Assembly (NCBI GenBank): GCA_045563675.1
Contig: JBJLIX010000002.1
Location: 372,001-436,000 of the forward strand
DNA from: AEGEAN-183 sp045563675
GTDB lineage: Bacteria > Pseudomonadota > Gammaproteobacteria > Magnimaribacterales > Magnimaribacteraceae
Direction: 5' to 3'
Length of the DNA: 64,000 nucleotides
This document shows, in pieces, positions 63,520-64,000 of this stretch. Within the stretch, counting starts at the first letter, position 1. Each line of letters starts with the position of its first letter. A model generated the notes under the pieces. That model had not been told where the DNA came from. It searched no databases and saw only the letters and a program-made list of their open reading frames with translations. Position numbers and translations under genes: made by a program.

Positions 63520-64000
63520 TGATCTTTTCTAATAGTAATTCAGAAACTTTCTTAGGTGCATCCAATCCTAAGATTTTTAAATATCTTAATTCTTTATTTT
63601 TAGCCCTGTCTTGATAAAAATCAATTAGTGGTAAAGTTTGGGAACGAAAAACTTCCAACCTATCTTTCACAGTTTCTTTTTTATCATCTTCTCTCTGAAC
63701 TAAAGGCTCTCCGGATATATCATCTTTTCCATCAATCTTGGGCTTATTAAAGTCTATGTGATAATTTCTGCCTGAAGGTAAATGAACCCTTCTACCTGAC
63801 ATTCTATTTATTATCACATCATCTGGAACATCTAATTCTATGACCAAATCAATATTTACATCATTTGAGTCTAAAGCCTCTGCTTGTGGAATGGTTCGGG
63901 GATAGCCATCAAATAAAAACCCTAACTTGCAGTCTTCTTCTTTTATTCTATCCACAACAATCCCTACTATTACCTCGTCTGAAACAAGAATCCCCCTATC
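63488..64000 (-). CDS. adk: Adenylate kinase, C-terminal part
   Basis: This is the C-terminal ~170 codons of adenylate kinase; the start lies beyond the window end. Visible are the helix DRGILVSDEVIVGIV, the NMP-binding FLFDGYPRTIPQAEAL (in place of the more usual GFPRT), the LID block RRVHLPSGRNYHIDFNKP...DDISGEPLVQREDD and DRLEVF. The reading frame is open to the last base. It interconverts ATP plus AMP and two ADP. The tail overlaps tsaB by 32 bases. Confidence 0.96.
   Translation of the reverse strand, partial: DRGILVSDEVIVGIVVDRIKEEDCKLGFLFDGYPRTIPQAEALDSNDVNIDLVIELDVPDDVIINRMSGRRVHLPSGRNYHIDFNKPKIDGKDDISGEPLVQREDDKKETVKDRLEVFRSQTLPLIDFYQDRAKNKELRYLKILGLDAPKKVSELLLEKISDTNTEYTGN

Noticed and set aside
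63488..63955. Adenylate kinase as a shortened gene starting at the GTG near 63955
   Set aside because: Conserved adenylate kinase sequence continues in frame from 63955 to the window edge, so the gene is cut by the window and not truncated.
1..64000. CRISPR arrays, insertion sequences, prophage genes
   Set aside because: No regularly spaced repeats, transposase, integrase or phage structural genes were seen on either strand.

Overview
The window is an AT-rich, tightly packed bacterial chromosome segment. Its housekeeping genes point to a gammaproteobacterium: queA-tgt-yajC-secD-secF in order, then suhB and trmJ, plus plsB, rsmJ, tsaB next to adk, folE, glcB, and tRNA genes that encode their CCA ends. 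The very short intergenic gaps, the 3' tails that overlap between convergent genes, and the large number of acyl-CoA dehydrogenases, Fe(II)/2-oxoglutarate dioxygenases and other oxygenases suggest a streamlined marine heterotroph, perhaps of the SAR86 type. That clade assignment is inference from gene content, not a measured phylogeny.

Layout. Bases 1-9158 hold the end of a steroid 5-alpha-reductase family gene, a pair of acyl-CoA dehydrogenases, an amidohydrolase, a lipoprotein prolyl oligopeptidase, a PhoD-like phosphatase, a PhyH dioxygenase and a serine beta-lactamase-fold hydrolase. Bases 9163-14667 (minus strand) hold two small unknown genes, yjbQ, the malonate transporter pair madL/madM, a cytochrome c-PQQ quinoprotein, a quinone oxidoreductase and a cysteine-rich exported protein. 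Bases 14713-18166 hold a polytopic DUF6056-like protein, a sugar epimerase, a GtrB-like glycosyltransferase and tRNA-Gly. Bases 18179-29000 hold MFS carriers, a Rieske oxygenase, malate synthase G, an orphan carboxyltransferase subunit, an SDR, YceI, a frameshifted dgkA, folE and a Maf protein. Bases 29003-41033 are rich in oxidative enzymes: Cfa, a Baeyer-Villiger monooxygenase-GNAT-aldehyde dehydrogenase run, and a probable seven-gene minus-strand operon (thioredoxin-like, AhpD-like, acyl-CoA synthetase, TauD, DMT, acyl-CoA dehydrogenase, PhyH). Bases 41112-45252 hold a periplasmic redox cluster with two unusual triple-domain proteins. Bases 45311-50562 hold an acyltransferase, an LLM oxidoreductase, an MBL hydrolase, tRNA-Glu and a GntR-regulated ABC exporter. 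From 50616 to the end are housekeeping genes.

The most interesting structure is at 57498-58829. A complete tRNA-Leu(CAA) lies upstream of queA, separated from it by about 1.2 kb that carries one TonB/TPR gene. A displaced 3' half of a tRNA-Leu sits at the far end, directly in the queA leader. The two share a 14-bp core at the anticodon loop, and near-identical direct repeats lie just inside both ends. This looks like the footprint of tRNA-targeted site-specific integration by an element that has lost its integrase. A second highlight is a redoxin - cytochrome c - copper monooxygenase fusion abutting an MsrA - thioredoxin - MsrB fusion. A third is dgkA, which is split by one extra T in a homopolymer.

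No CRISPR array, insertion sequence, rRNA or replication origin was seen. No gene-free stretch exceeds about 300 bases. The largest gaps (57487-57632, 58638-58898 and 48238-48428) are described under their tRNA and repeat features. Most ORFs antisense to these genes were treated as shadows.
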